A stretch of 64,000 nucleotides of DNA, from the NCBI RefSeq assembly GCF_041734735.1, contig NC_134898.1, positions 52,479,603 to 52,543,602 of the forward strand, given 5' to 3'. The position numbers were made by a program, and so were the translations under genes. The notes beneath the pieces were generated by a model that was not told the DNA's origin, made no database searches, and worked only from the letters and a program-made list of their open reading frames with translations. Positions 1-11,555 of the stretch are shown here, in pieces (the first letter of the stretch is position 1; every line of letters starts with the position of its first letter). This DNA is from Babylonia areolata (taxonomy: Eukaryota > Mollusca > Gastropoda > Neogastropoda > Buccinidae).

Positions 1-282
1 AACCAAAAAGAAAACGTAACTTTTTTTTTTAGTTAATTAAAATTTCGGATTTTCTGGAAAGAAGTGAAAGAATGGGTATGTATCTAACCAAACAGAAAGT
101 ATACACTTTTCTTTTTTAAATCTGGTCATTGTGTTTTACAGAAAAAGGCAACACTGCTCATTGAATTGACCTGAATTTTAACATGTGTGAATGTAACAAT
201 GGTTGCCGTAATTTCATAACATCTTTTGAGTGAGGTTTTCATAACACAAAGTGTTTTTGTAAGTCACTATCACTGTCACTGG

Positions 283-475
283 TCATGAAACCTCGTTTGG
301 GTGCTGCACTACTGAACGAATTACCAACATTCTCCATTTGTTGCAGTTGTGGAATAGGGCCTGAGTTTGGGCAAATTTCCTCTCTGTCCATTCAGTGATG
401 TTGTCTGCCCACTTCTTTCGCTGTCTCCATCGTCTCATTTTCCCCTGCACTATTCTGTGAACTTTGCTAAAGGAT
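283..475 (-). mobile_element. Non-LTR retrotransposon ORF2 C-terminus (fragment)
   Basis: Read on the minus strand, about 60 codons are open up to a TGA at 283-285. They give the basic motif RRWRQRKKWADNITEW followed by a conserved-looking KWRMLV segment near the end. That layout (QGKRRRGRxKKRWxDNIxEW, then RWRxLV) is typical of the reverse-transcriptase C-terminus of several invertebrate LINE clades. Nothing upstream of the motif is preserved, so this is a 5'-truncated copy. The clade is not certain. Confidence 0.65.
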
Positions 476-611
476 GGTCTTGGAGAACCCGTTGGATCTT
501 GTTACAGGGCTAAGCCGTCTCATTTTCGGTTTTTTCTCTTTGGCCTAGGGTTAGGGTTAGGGCACCAGTGGTGCTGTCTAATGGTTTTTCTTCTTCATTT
601 GTTCTGTGCAC

Positions 612-845
612 TTAGTAGGAGATGCATTGTCCGGAATCATCTAATTAGTAGGAGATGCATTGTCCGGAATCATCTAATTAGTAGGAGATGCAGTGTCCGG
701 AATCATCTAATTAGTAGGAGATGCAGTGTCCGGAATCATCTAATTAGTAGGAGATGCAGTGTCCGGAATCATCTAATTAGTAGGAGATGCAGTGTCTTGA
801 ATCATCTAATTAGTAGGAGATGCAGTGTCTTGAATCATCTAATTT
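612..845. repeat. 33-bp minisatellite, 7 copies
   Basis: The unit TTAGTAGGAGATGCA-TGTC-GGAATCATCTAA repeats every 33 bp. Early copies read GCATTGTCC, middle copies GCAGTGTCC and the last two GCAGTGTCTT, so variants are grouped by position. Because 33 is a multiple of three, the array reads as an 11-residue repeat in one frame. I see no reason to call it coding. Confidence 0.95.
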
Positions 846-940
846 CCACTGTTAGGATCATTCTCTGAAGCTCTGCTGTAAGAGTCCAGGACACGTGCAT
901 ACAAGAAAATAAAACCAGTGCATGTGGGGGCTTCAGCTTT

Positions 941-2622
941 GTTCTGAGACTGATGTTCTTGTCTCTATATTGTCTCCAGTGTTCTGAGACTGATGTTCTT
1001 GTCTCTATATATTGTCTCCAGTGTTCTGAGACTGATGTTCTTGTCTCTATATATTGTCTCTGGTGTTCTGAGACTGATGTTCTTGTCTCTATATTGTCTC
1101 CAGTGTTCTGAGACTGATGTTCTTGTCTCTATATTGTCTCCAGTGTTCTGAGACTGATGTTCTTGTCTCTATATTGTCTCCGGTGTTCTGAGACTGATGT
1201 TCTTGTCTCTATATTGTCTCCAGTGTTCTGAGACTGATGTTCTTGTCTCTCAATATTGTCTCTGGTGTTCTGAGACTGATGTTCTTGTCTCTATATTGTC
1301 TCCAGTAATCTGAGACTGATGTTCTTTTCTCTATATATTGTCTCCAGTGTTCTGAGACTGATGTTCTTGTCTCTATATTGTCTCCATTGTTCTGAGACTG
1401 ATGTTCTTGTCTCTCAATATTGTCTCCAGTGTTCTGAGACTGATGTTCTTGTCTCTCTATATTGTCTCCAGTGTTCTGAGACTGATGTTCTTGTCTCTCT
1501 ATATTGTCTCCAGTGTTCTGAGACTGATGTTCTTTTCTCTATATATTGTCTCCAGTGTTCTGAGACTGATGTTCATGTCTCTGTATATTGTCTCCAGTGT
1601 TCTGAGACTGATGTTCTTGTCTCTATATTGTCTGCAGTGTTCTGAGACTGATGTTCATGTCTCTGTATATTGTCTCCAGTGTTCTGAGACTGATGTTCTT
1701 GTCTCTCTATATTGTCTCCAGTGTTCTGAGACTGATGTTCTTGTCTCTCTATATTGTCTCCAGTGTTCTGAGACTAATGTTCTTGTCTCTCTATATTGTC
1801 TCCAGTGTTCTGAGACTGATGTTCTTGTCTCTATATTGTCTCCAGTGTTCTGAGACTGATGTTCTTGTCTCTCTATATTGTCTCCAGTGTTCTGAGACTG
1901 ATGTTCTTGTCTCTATATTGTCTCCAGTGTTCTGAGACTGATGTTCTTGTCTCTATATTGTCTCCATTGTTCTGAGACTGATGTTCATGTCTCTCTATAT
2001 TGTCTCCATTGTTCTGAGACTGATGTTCCTGTCTGTCTATATTGTCTCCAGTGTTCTGAGACTGATGTTCTTGTCTCTATATTGTCTCCAGTGTTCTGAG
2101 ACTGATGTTCTTGTCTCTATATTGTCTCCAGTGTTCTGAGACTGATGTTCTTGTCTCTATATTGTCTCCAGTGTTCTGAGACTGATGTTCTTGTCTCTCT
2201 ATATTGTCTCCAGTGTTCTGAGACTGATGTTCTTGTCTCTATATATTGTCTCCAGTGTTCTGAGACTGATGTTCTTGTCTCTATATTGTCTCCATTGTTC
2301 TGAGACTAATGTTCTTGTCTCTATATATTGTCTCCAGTGTTCTGAGACTGATGTTCTTGTCTCTATATTGTCTCCAGTGTTCTGAGACTGATGTTCTTGT
2401 CTCTATATATTGTCTGCGGTGTTCTGAGACTGATGTTCTTGTCTCTATATTGTCTCCAGTGTTCTGAGACTGATGTTCTTGTCTCTATATTGTCTCCAGT
2501 GTTCTGAGACTGATGTTCTTGTCTCTCTATATTGTCTCCAGTGTTCTGAGACTGATGTTCTTGTCTCTATATTGTCTCCATTGTTCTGAGACTGATGTTC
2601 TTGTCTCTATATTGTCTCCAGT
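941..2622. repeat. 40-44-bp minisatellite, about 41 copies
   Basis: The unit is GTTCTGAGACTGATGTTCTT followed by GTCTCTATATTGTCTCCAGT, with small length variants in the CTCTATATA tract. Every unit contains a pyrimidine-rich ATTGTCTCCAG string that resembles a 3' splice acceptor on the + strand, which is the sense strand of the surrounding intron. Open frames across it come only from the repeat. Confidence 0.97.
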
Positions 2623-3191
2623 GATACGTTGAGTCTGGGGGAAATTGTGGAATATAATAGACAAGAGGTAACACAAGGGCAGGGATTGGGAACAGGAGTG
2701 GTTGACCCAGTGCCAGTACCCAGGTGTGACCTCAGACAGGGTTGTCCCCATCAGCCCTCACAGTGGCCTGTCAAATTGGTTTCACACACCCCCTACCAGC
2801 TTTTAAATGGCTTGCTACTACACCCATATTCCTTGGGTCCAAAAACTTGTGACACATTTTTCATCATTTGACAGACCATTGTTTCATCTGCAGTCACGTT
2901 TTTTCAGGACATCCCTACCCCATTGTGTTCTCACAGTAGTTAGCTTGAGGACAGCGTACTGGGGAGTATTTTTCAGGTCTCTGAACTTTAAGTAAACAGA
3001 TGTAGATATGCTGGTGTTCCTTGCAGTGCCTAACTACTAAGGACTTCTGTACAATATAATTTTTTGAATGTTTGTTTTGCTTTTCTGTTGTTGTTTTATT
3101 TTATTTTTTTTTTTTATTATTGGTTGTTTTTTTTAGCAAGAAATAGATCTTATTTACAGAGGTTACTTTCTTGAATGTAAAGAACAGGCGA

Positions 3192-3600
3192 AAGAAACTC
3201 CATGGGGAACGTGCTTTCTCTTTCACTGGACCTGTCATCTGGAACAAACTCCGTTATTCTGTCCGACACACTCAGTCTTTGTCCTCATTTAAATCAGCTC
3301 TCAAAACTCATCTTTTCCACAGTTGTTATGATTAGTTTTCCTGCCCTGTGTGTCTGGCTACGATTGTTGGTGGATGGTGAGAGGAATGGGGCTGTATTGG
3401 TATGAATGCCTGGTTGTGTGTGTGTGTGTGTGTGTGTGACCTGTTTATTTTGTGATGTGTATAGGCAAATGAATGTTATGAAGTGTATCTGCATCAATGT
3501 ATGTATGTGTAATTGTATTACAAACATTTTGTTAACGCTCTGGGGCTCTCCGGAGATAGGGCGTCCAAATATTCATTATTATTATTATTATTATTATAAA
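3192..3600 (+). mobile_element. CR1/L2-like LINE 3' end
   Basis: From 3192 to the TAG at 3333-3335 the frame reads GERAFSFTGPVIWNKL and then SLSSFKSALKTHLF. This is the classic carboxyl end of CR1/L2/RTE-type reverse transcriptases (GPxxWNxLPxxLR...SLSSFKSxLKTHLF). A GT-rich 3' UTR follows and the copy ends in an (ATT)n tail at about 3576-3596, a typical LINE 3' terminus. The copy is strongly 5'-truncated. Confidence 0.8.
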
Positions 3601-4075
3601 GAATAGGACTGGAAATGGATCTCTTTTCCAGTCCCAGTGTACTGTTAGTTGTCATGGAATGTTAATGTTTGAACAAAGTCCTCAGCTATTATCTGCTGAT
3701 ACATACTGATCAGTATATCTGGGGATGGTGTTTTTGATATTTTGAGTTCTTGAAGCGCATGAATCAGAATGTGTGTGTGTGTGTGTGTGTGAACATGAGA
3801 TTATGTAGGTGTATGTTTGGGATTTTTTCCTGGTTTATTTTTTTTACGTCTTACAGATTTTAAAAATGTTATAATGCCTGATTGTTTTTGAGTATTTGCA
3901 CCTTTGGTAAGCTGAACTTTTTTATGTGAGTGTAAGGTGTACTGTTGGCATGGCTAGGTGTTGCGAGCATTAGACAGTAGACGCACATGGTGCTAACTGG
4001 TCAGTCAGTGGTGATATTGATGGAGACGTATGTTGCCATGGAGCGCGTTGTGTAACAGAGTGACGGTGGTTGCAG

Positions 4076-5066
4076 GTTCCCAGAGTTCCCAGGATGCCTT
4101 CCAGCAGGCACCGGGCCCCAACAACCAGATGATGGACGGGGGGTACCCAGGAGGGGGTGGCGGCATGCCTCCACCCTTCCTGCAGGGCGGGGAGGGTCAG
4201 ATGATGGGGGGAGGGATGGGGCCTGGGGGTCAGGGCCCCCCCGGCATGATGATGGGGGGCAACATGATGGGTCACCCCAACATGATGGGGGGCCACCACC
4301 AGGGCTCCGGCCCCTCCCCCATGATGGGTCACGGCCCCAACGCCATGATGATGGGATCGGGGCCATCGGGACAGAGCATGATGGGCAGCGGCATGGGTCC
4401 CCAGGGGGGCATGATGAACTCGGCCACCTCCATGATGGGACCCTCTGGCATGATGGGGCCCGGCATGCACATGGGCTCCAACAGCTACGGGCCTTCGCAC
4501 GGCATGATGGGGCCAGGAGGACCTGGCTCGGGCAGTGGGATGGGCCCCAGCCCTGGGCCGCCCATGGCAGGGAGCAGCAGCAGCAGCAGTGGGGGTGCAG
4601 TCAGCTCCTCGCCCAGCCCCCTGTCCAGCACCCCAGCCAGCAGCAGCACTGGGGGCACCATGGGTACCGCCTCCACCTCCTCCAGCACCAGTATGGCCCT
4701 GCCCCCCAGCACCACCCCCAACTCCAGACCCCCCACTGCCGACAGCGTTAGTGTGCAGGACCCCTTCGCTGACGAGCCGGGCAAGGCCTCCAGCCCTGCC
4801 ACCTTCCAGTCCAGGCCTGGCCAGCCCACCCCCAGCCCCACCCCAGGTGGATTCCCCTCCCCAGGACCCCCCACCACCTCCAGCACTGGTTTCGGGAGTC
4901 GTCCCTCCTCCACGTCCAATCCCAGCACATCCCCCTTCCCCAATGGCCCGGGTGGTGAAGCTGGGCCCAATGCATTCCGCCGCTCGGCAGAGGGCTTCCC
5001 TCCCAGTGCCACAGGACCCTTCCCTGGCAGGCCTGACAGTGCCCAGTATCCCTTTGGCCAGGAAAA
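4076..5066 (+). CDS. ARID1: ARID1/BAF250 exon: Met/Gly/Pro/Ser-rich region after ARID domain
   Basis: Internal exon of the BAF-complex subunit ARID1 (Osa/BAF250), bounded by a TTGCAG acceptor and a GTAAGT donor. About 330 codons are uninterrupted and very GC-rich. The first half is a low-complexity MMG/GPGG tract with many Met-Met-Gly pairs; the second half is rich in Ser, Thr and Pro and probably disordered. The segment DSVSVQDPFADEP, followed by ATFQ, aligns with the vertebrate ARID1A segment NSVGIQDAFNDG...TFQ, which lies just C-terminal to the ARID DNA-binding domain. The exon starts in phase 1 and ends after two bases of a codon (AA), completed by C of the next exon. The ATG at 4030 lies in the intron and is not a start. 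Long open frames on the other strand and in other frames are GC-rich shadows. Confidence 0.88.
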
Positions 5067-5280
5067 GTAAGTGTGCCAGGTGATCTGAACATACCTGTGA
5101 TATTGTAGTAACCTCCACTTGGTTTTTTTTGTCTACCAAATTTGAAATGGTATTGTCACCTACATCAGAAAAATACCATCAGGGAACATTGTGTGTAACC
5201 ATGCCATGGTCGGTTATTTAAATGATACAGCAAGTCTTGTTCAGTTAATAAATACTTCACTGACACTAGTGACAGCATTA

Positions 5281-6117
5281 TTACAACTTCCAACTCTTCA
5301 TTGACAGCATTGTCATTATGACAACTTAAAACACTTTCATTGACAGCATCGTCATGACAACTTACACTTTCATTGACAGCATTGTCATTATGACAACTTA
5401 CAACACTTTCATTGACAGCATCGTCATGACAACTTTACACTTTCATTGACAGCATCATCATTATGACAACTTACAACACTTTCATTGACAGCATTGTCAT
5501 TATGACAACTTACAACACTTTCATTGACAGCGCCGTCGTTATTACAACTTTACACTTTCATTGACAGCATTGTCATTATGACAACTTTACACTTACATTG
5601 ACAGCATTGTCATTATGACAACTTTACACTTTCATTGACAGCATTGTCATGACACTTTACACTTACATTGACAGCATTGTCATTATGACAACTTTACACT
5701 TTCATTGACAGCATTGTCATGACACTTTACACTTACATTGACAGCATTGTCATTATGACAACTTTACACTTTCATTGACAGCATTGTCATGACACTTTAC
5801 ACTTACATTGACAGCATTGTCATTATGACAACTTTACACTTACATTGACAGCATTGTCATTATGACAACTTTACACTTTCATTGACAGCATTGTCATGAC
5901 ACATTACACTTTCATTGACAGTATTGTCATGACACTTTACACTTGCATTGACAGCATTGTCATGACAACTTTACACTTTCATTGACAGCATTGTCATGAC
6001 ACTTTACACTTACATTGACAGCATTGTCATTATGACAACTTATATCTCTTGATTGACAGCATTGTCCTTATGACAACTTAAAACTCTTCATTGGCAGTGT
6101 TGTCCTGACAACTTAAA
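5281..6117. repeat. 31-37-bp minisatellite ending at an ARID1 splice acceptor
   Basis: About two dozen copies of a unit of the type TTTCATTGACAG followed by CATTGTCATTATGACAACTT and ACAC, in shorter (no TTA) and longer forms. Each unit contains a perfect inverted repeat, TTGTCAT-T-ATGACAA, and an acceptor-like string TTTCATTGACAG. The last degenerate unit runs into the true acceptor of the next exon at 6141. Confidence 0.95.
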
Positions 6118-6141
6118 GTGAACTCTTCCATTCGTGCTCAG

Positions 6142-6401
6142 CTCCAGTCACCCAGGCCAACCTTTCCGCCCATCGTCAGCCAGCTCGGACACCAGTTACG
6201 CACCTCGCTTTCCCGGCCAACAAGCTGCCTTTCGAGCCAACGGCCCAGGGGAGGCCTATGGCAGCTCCCACCCCTACGCAGGCCATGCCTCCGCCTTGGG
6301 GCCTCGCATGCCTGGCCAGGAGGGCTATGGTGGCTTTCCCTCCTCACAGCACCCGGGTGTCCGTCCGTCCCTCAACCGTGATGGCTCCTATTCCGCACAA
6401 G
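6142..6401 (+). CDS. ARID1: ARID1/BAF250 internal exon
   Basis: An 86-codon exon between TGCTCAG (acceptor ends at 6141) and GTCAGT (donor at 6402). Phase 2 at the start and phase 1 at the end match the exons on both sides. The product is polar and aromatic: SSHPGQPFRPSSASSDTSY, then RFPGQQAAF, EAYGSSHPYAGH, and RPSLNRDGSYSAQ. It corresponds to the poorly conserved Tyr/Pro/Gly/Gln-rich region of vertebrate ARID1 before the HDSYGNQFS-like segment. Function of this part is not known from sequence; it is probably a disordered interaction region. The identification rests on order, phase and strand between two better-conserved exons. The ATG-type starts nearby (6118, 6258) are in other frames and are not used. 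Confidence 0.8.
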
Positions 6402-8640
6402 GTCAGTACAGATGACAAGTCTGGCCGTTGGAGCGATATGTCCAGTCTGGCATGTAATGTTCTGAGGATTTCAGTGGTGCGAAGCATGGAGTGCTTTCAT
6501 AACAGTCATGTACAATATTGGATCAGCATGCACCACAAAATACCTTGAGGGTCAGGCGTTTAATGACTGGATAATTAAAAGTATATTATACCTGCAAATC
6601 AAACATTACTAAACTGGCAAATGTACCTTGTGACCATTGAGGCCTGGCTTGGACCACATTTACAGGCATGCCTTATATAGATCTGCCCTGAAATGAGTGA
6701 GTTTGGACTGAAAATGATGTGAATTGATGTTTGTAAGGTATCAGAGGGTAACCTGCATGCTTAGGATTGGAATAACTGTCATCACAGGCTTCTTATAATA
6801 GTGTTTGGAATACTGATCACTGAACGAGTTACAGTCATGAACAAAGTTTGCCTGCACAGTATAGTGTACCTGTATGTATTGGACATATTTTTTTCTTTTT
6901 CTTTTTTTTCTGAATAGGTTGGTGTATTTCAAGAGTTTAGTTTTGCTATTTTCATTTGATGTGAGTCTTCTATAATTTATATTTCTCTTGTTCATGCATA
7001 TTTACACACTAAGACACATTTATTCAAGCGCTGATTTGCATGCATGTACTTAACACACACATACACACACACTGCCTATTTTGTTGAGCTCTGAAACGAC
7101 TGACTGTCTCCCTGAACATGGCCTCCAGTTGAGCAAGTGACCCAGTGATTTGCTTTTGCCAGCAGGGGCAGTGTGGGATTGGAATGGTGTGGGGTCATGG
7201 GGTCAGCCTTTACCCCATCCTGACCCCTTCTCCGACTATAGCATGAGTGGTACGCTGACATACAGATCCATCACTACTCTTTTTCTTGCTGTACCGTGTG
7301 GTTTACATAACACAGGTCTTGTAGAAGGTTTGGTGGTTGTTTTGTGGGGTTTTTTGGTGCTAACAATGGGAGTGGAGTTTTGAAATTCAGATATAAATAA
7401 AAATGGTCAGTATGTTCCTTATTTCGGTGCCCTTACAGAATAGCTAAGACAGCCACCAGTTCATTTGAAATGAAAAGCGGATTCGGTGGTCACACATTGT
7501 TTAGATTCCTGACTTGAATATTTTCTGCGTTTGATTTTTTTTTTTTTTTTTTTCAATTCTTATTGTTTATTTTAGACATTTTGTTGAAATTTGTAACTTA
7601 AAAATGTCAGTTCCACCAGTCATAGTGGTATAGGTAACAGCATTATCCAGAAACCAGTCGTTGCAACCAGATTGCCAAGTATTTGGGTGCCCGTCTTGTG
7701 TCATGCTGTTCTGATCAAAATTGAGAAATATAGGGGAATGGGACCCATTGCAATGGTTGAATTTCTTGGGCTTGAGCTTACTTCACCAGATTTAGTGGTC
7801 TTGAAATCAGACATTTTCAGGACGTGTCCACATCTTACCATGATCTTCCAATACATGTTTTTAAGATTCTCATCAATTTGTTGATTTGGAGTCTGGCAGC
7901 AAAACGTGTGCCAGATAGAGGGATAGTGAGTGGGGAAATAATATCAAGAAGAAAAAAATATTTATCTTACCAGTAGTTGAAATCCAGTGAATTGAAGAAG
8001 AGATAGTCAGAAATAATTGAATGTAGACATTCATGGGTTTCCATTCACTTCAATATATTATTATTGTTTATGGTTATTTTCAATTAACTTCAGCTTCAGA
8101 TTAGTTAACTCAGGCATTGCCACTAACCTGTAAAAGCTTTGTGCTTTTGGGTGATCATTACTGAAAATGTGTGTGAAATGTAAAGTACTGTTTGCTGTGT
8201 CAAGTAGTTTAGTCAATAGAATTTTAATAACTAACATATCCTGCTCCTACTTTTGTTTTTATTTTTTCCCCCTAAGTATTGATATGGTGTTGGGGATTTA
8301 AGGTCAGATGGTGCGTGGTTTTGATTTGGGGTTGGGGTTAAAACCAAGTGACCGTGTATCTGTATGTGTGGTGTGAGAGAGAGAACAAAATGTTATTGCA
8401 GAAGTTTTTATGTTCAGGCTCATGTAGAGCATTTGTTCAACACTGATTGCAAAGTCAGTTTTGTTGTTGTTGTTGTTGTTTTCAGCTTATTAACCGTATT
8501 ATTCATAGTCTGTGGTTGCTCTTCTTTAGACAGATAACTCAGCAGAAAGGTGCAGGACATGCGCACATTATGTTTATGTTCAGAGAGCAGCGGGGGTTAT
8601 TATTTTTTTCTTTCTTGTTCCTAAAAGAAACAAGAGAGGC
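6402..8640 (+). other. ARID1: ARID1 intron, no supported feature
   Basis: AT-rich unique-looking DNA with short poly-T runs (for example near 7530-7552). No repeat, RNA gene or exon-like block with conserved residues could be supported. Confidence 0.6.
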
Positions 8641-8651
8641 AAGGCCTTCAA

Positions 8652-10244
8652 GACTCACTTGTGATACACTTTAAAAAAAAAAAAAAAAAAAATCTAATTG
8701 TTAAAATGTGTTCTGTATTTGTTATTATAAAGCTTCGGGTTTAAAGAAGGAAAAAAAGTCCTGACGGCAGATTTGAAGCCCGCCTGTTCAGGTGAGAAGA
8801 AACTGTCTTACCCAATACACTATCGTGGCTCCTTAACTGACGTTAAAAAATGTAACGTTTAAACATGCTTTTTTAAAGGGCAATAAATCGATTGCAGTAT
8901 TCGCAGTGAGAACGCTGTTTAAATCATATTATTCTGGTGTATCTTGGGCATTACAAAAATCTTTAAGGGCAGTTAAAAATTCTTTTTAAGTCCGTAGTAA
9001 AGGAGACGTGGCTATCGCCGCGATCACACTGCAACATTTAGCTGTTTTCTCTGGATTTAGAGATGTATAAGTTACACACGATACGACATGGTCGATTCAA
9101 TTTCTCTTTTATGCTCATTCTAGTTTTATAGTTTTAAAGTTGATATGAAAATTGAGTATTTTGTTAAACTAATAACATGTAGAGCCAAGTACAAGTACTT
9201 CTAAATGTCGTATGAAATGAAAAGGACTTCATTTTGAGAAAAGTCAAGACTGGAAATTTTTTTTACGTTTTATCAGGGGTATTAACTCTCATGGTTTATT
9301 ATTTTTAACTGTGAATTCCGACTGATTTTGTGGATACTTCTATGGCAGTTTGGGGCATAATCCAGTAAGTGATGAGGCGTTCACAAATCTTTCTCTGAAT
9401 AAATATTTAACGGTCTCCTTCTCCAACTTTCCATCACATGTTATCGTGTATTGTCGATTGAATATAGGATTGAACAGGCAGGTCAACAACTTGAAACAAA
9501 ATGGCATCCATTGTGTTCGCGATCGAGGAATATGAGCACGCGCTTTGAATATGTATAAATATGTGTACGCAATTGATTTTTGCCCATGACCTTCAGGGCT
9601 CAGCCAATAGTCCACTCGTATTGATTTTAGTATTTTCCGAAAAAGACCACTTGGGCAAATGAACATAGTGAAAGCCCTGTACACTGAGAGTAAAACACAC
9701 AAGCTTTTTATGTATTGAGTATAATTTCAAAATGTAATGTTTTAGATGAGGAAGATCAGTTTAATTACAGATTATTTCTCTTTTTTATTATCTGCAGCAA
9801 AGACATGCATCAGAAATATAGCTTCCATGTTTAGCAAAAGAAGTTCCTGTTTGAACAAAAAATGAAAAAAATGACTGCTCTTGTTGTTGTGTCAGAATAT
9901 CAGATCAAAGTGCCGAGTTTAGAGAATAAAAAAACAACAACAAGAACACCCCATCACCCCCCCCCCCCCCCCCCCCAGTAAATTCAGTTTGCATATAATT
10001 TGGCTTCTTTTTTTAAAATTTTTTGTGCCCATCCCAGAGGTGCAGTATTGTTTTATACAAGATGACTGGGAAGAACTGAATTTTTCCTATTTTTATGCCA
10101 AATTTGGTGTCAACTGACAAAGTATTTGCAGAGAAAATGGCAATGTTAAAGTTTACCACGGACACACAGACACACACACACACACACACAGACAACCGAA
10201 CACCGGGTTAAAACATAGACTCACTTTGTTTACACATGTGAGTC
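8652..10244. mobile_element. Candidate non-autonomous element with GACTCAC inverted ends
   Basis: The left end reads GACTCACTTGTG (8652-8663). The right end reads CACATGTGAGTC (10233-10244), whose reverse complement differs at one of 12 bases. Between them lie an A20 tract, a tRNA-like head (8745-8835), about 1.2 kb of AT-rich DNA without open frames, a C25 run (about 9952-9976) and a CA tract just inside the right end. No clear target-site duplication was seen. I recall similar blocks as common in gastropod genomes, but the class is unknown. Confidence 0.4.
8745..8835 (-). mobile_element. tRNA-like SINE head
   Basis: On the minus strand, AGCCACGATAGTGTATTGGG contains an A-box-like TAGTGTATTGG. 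About 40 bases on, GCTTCAAATCTG resembles a B box (GGTTCAAATCC). The spacing fits an RNA polymerase III tRNA-type promoter, as in tRNA-derived SINEs. It lacks a convincing clover-leaf, so it is not called a tRNA gene. Confidence 0.5.
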
Positions 10245-10586
10245 AAAAAGGAAAACAGCAACAAATTTGAAAAAATCCTCAGCTGTATATTTCTACAGTT
10301 GACCCGTCAGGAAGGTTCCCATTGTTGGCAGGTGTCAATTTTGATATGAAAGCATGGGAAAAACACCAGCACTCCAAAAGCATCCAGAAATTCATGTTTT
10401 TTTCCTCCCACCAGTCTATGTCAGGTGAGTTTTGCTTGAGGAGCACAGTTATATTTGAATGTTTTTTGATTTTCAGGGTGAGGGTGTTTTTTTTAAAGAT
10501 ATTTTTTTATTTGTTTGTTTCAGTGTGCTGTGATTTTAAGGTCCTGAATTAATAAAAGAAAAATGTAATCTTGATGAAATGCCCCA

Positions 10587-10690
10587 TCTGAACTATATTT
10601 GCATGTCATTGTAAATACAGAGGGTTGAATCCATTTGGATGAACTATATTTGCATGTCATTGTAAATATAGAGGGTTGAATCCATTTGGA
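10587..10690. repeat. Two-copy 52-bp tandem duplication
   Basis: ATTTGCATGTCATTGTAAATA and the following AGAGGGTTGAATCCATTTGG block occur twice in direct order, followed by looser TTTGCAT-containing copies to about 10840. It lies in the ARID1 intron. Confidence 0.85.
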
Positions 10691-11193
10691 TGATATATGC
10701 ATTCACATTGACCAGCAAAATGATTTGCATCTCTTTATTTGCCATACATAACATTTGCACTGATCAGCAAAACAATTTGCATATCTTCTGCCATACATAA
10801 AATGTGCATTGATCAGAAAAACAATTTGCATCTCTTTATCTAATCTGCCATCTTGCCTCCACGCTTCTGAGTAATGTGTTTTGCAAGCATTTGAAGATTT
10901 GGTTGTGAAAAATCCTAGCCAGAAGTAGGCTTGTTAAAGATACAGACCTGTGGCCATGTTGAAGCTTTGGCTACAACCATACTCTTTGGGTACAGTTATT
11001 TAAAAACAGTGATAAATAAATCAGTGAGTTTTGTATACCGATTTGGTGGCCATGTCTCAGCACCAGTCAGTTTGACACATAACACACTTTTGTTGGTGAG
11101 CCGCAACTTAAGGTATTGTATGGATTGGCTGATGTATTTTTTGTGTGGTAATTGCCGTGATATGTTTTTTGGGCATCACATACTGACCAAATG

Positions 11194-11272
11194 AAACTGG
11201 CTATAGCTTGCATCAAATCAAACTGGCTATAGCTTGCATCAAATCAAACTGGCTATAGCTTGCATCAGTTTG
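11194..11272. repeat. 26-bp repeat, 3 copies
   Basis: AACTGGCTATAGCTTGCATC followed by AAATCA repeats three times (first copy slightly diverged). Intronic. Confidence 0.9.
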
Positions 11273-11555
11273 AAATGGTAAGTTTACTAGTCAGACAGGG
11301 AGTGGATGAAGAATTCTGTTTATTGTGAAAAAAAAAAAAAATCTGTACAATGTTGTGTTTTTAAGATTTGCAAGTATTCAGCCCCCCCCCCCCCCCACCC
11401 CCCTCAGTTTTTTGTTTATACTTTTCTTTAGAACACTCTCTTGCTGGAAACAACTGGTACTTTACTAAAATATTCATATATTCCATTATCTTTACAATGT
11501 CACAAAGAAATTGAATACTTTGCAAATTGGGAATTGAAGGTGAACAGTAAACCCT

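Larger units (their letters stand above)
1..4075 (+). other. ARID1: ARID1 intron (upstream part)
   Basis: No coding exon could be supported here. The stretch holds a minus-strand LINE end, a 33-bp array, a 40-44-bp array of about 1.7 kb, a plus-strand LINE 3' end and GT microsatellites near 3414 and 3770. The first coding exon downstream starts right after the ARID-domain region of the protein, so this is read as the intron between the ARID-domain exons (outside the window) and the exon at 4076. Confidence 0.7.

Noticed and set aside
549-562. TTAGGG telomere-like motif
   Set aside because: Only about two units (GGGTTAGGGTTAGGG); too short for an interstitial telomere.
3970-5139. 389-codon minus-strand frame opposite the ARID1 exon
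   Set aside because: Gly/His/Ala-rich antisense shadow of a GC-rich exon whose + strand frame matches ARID1.
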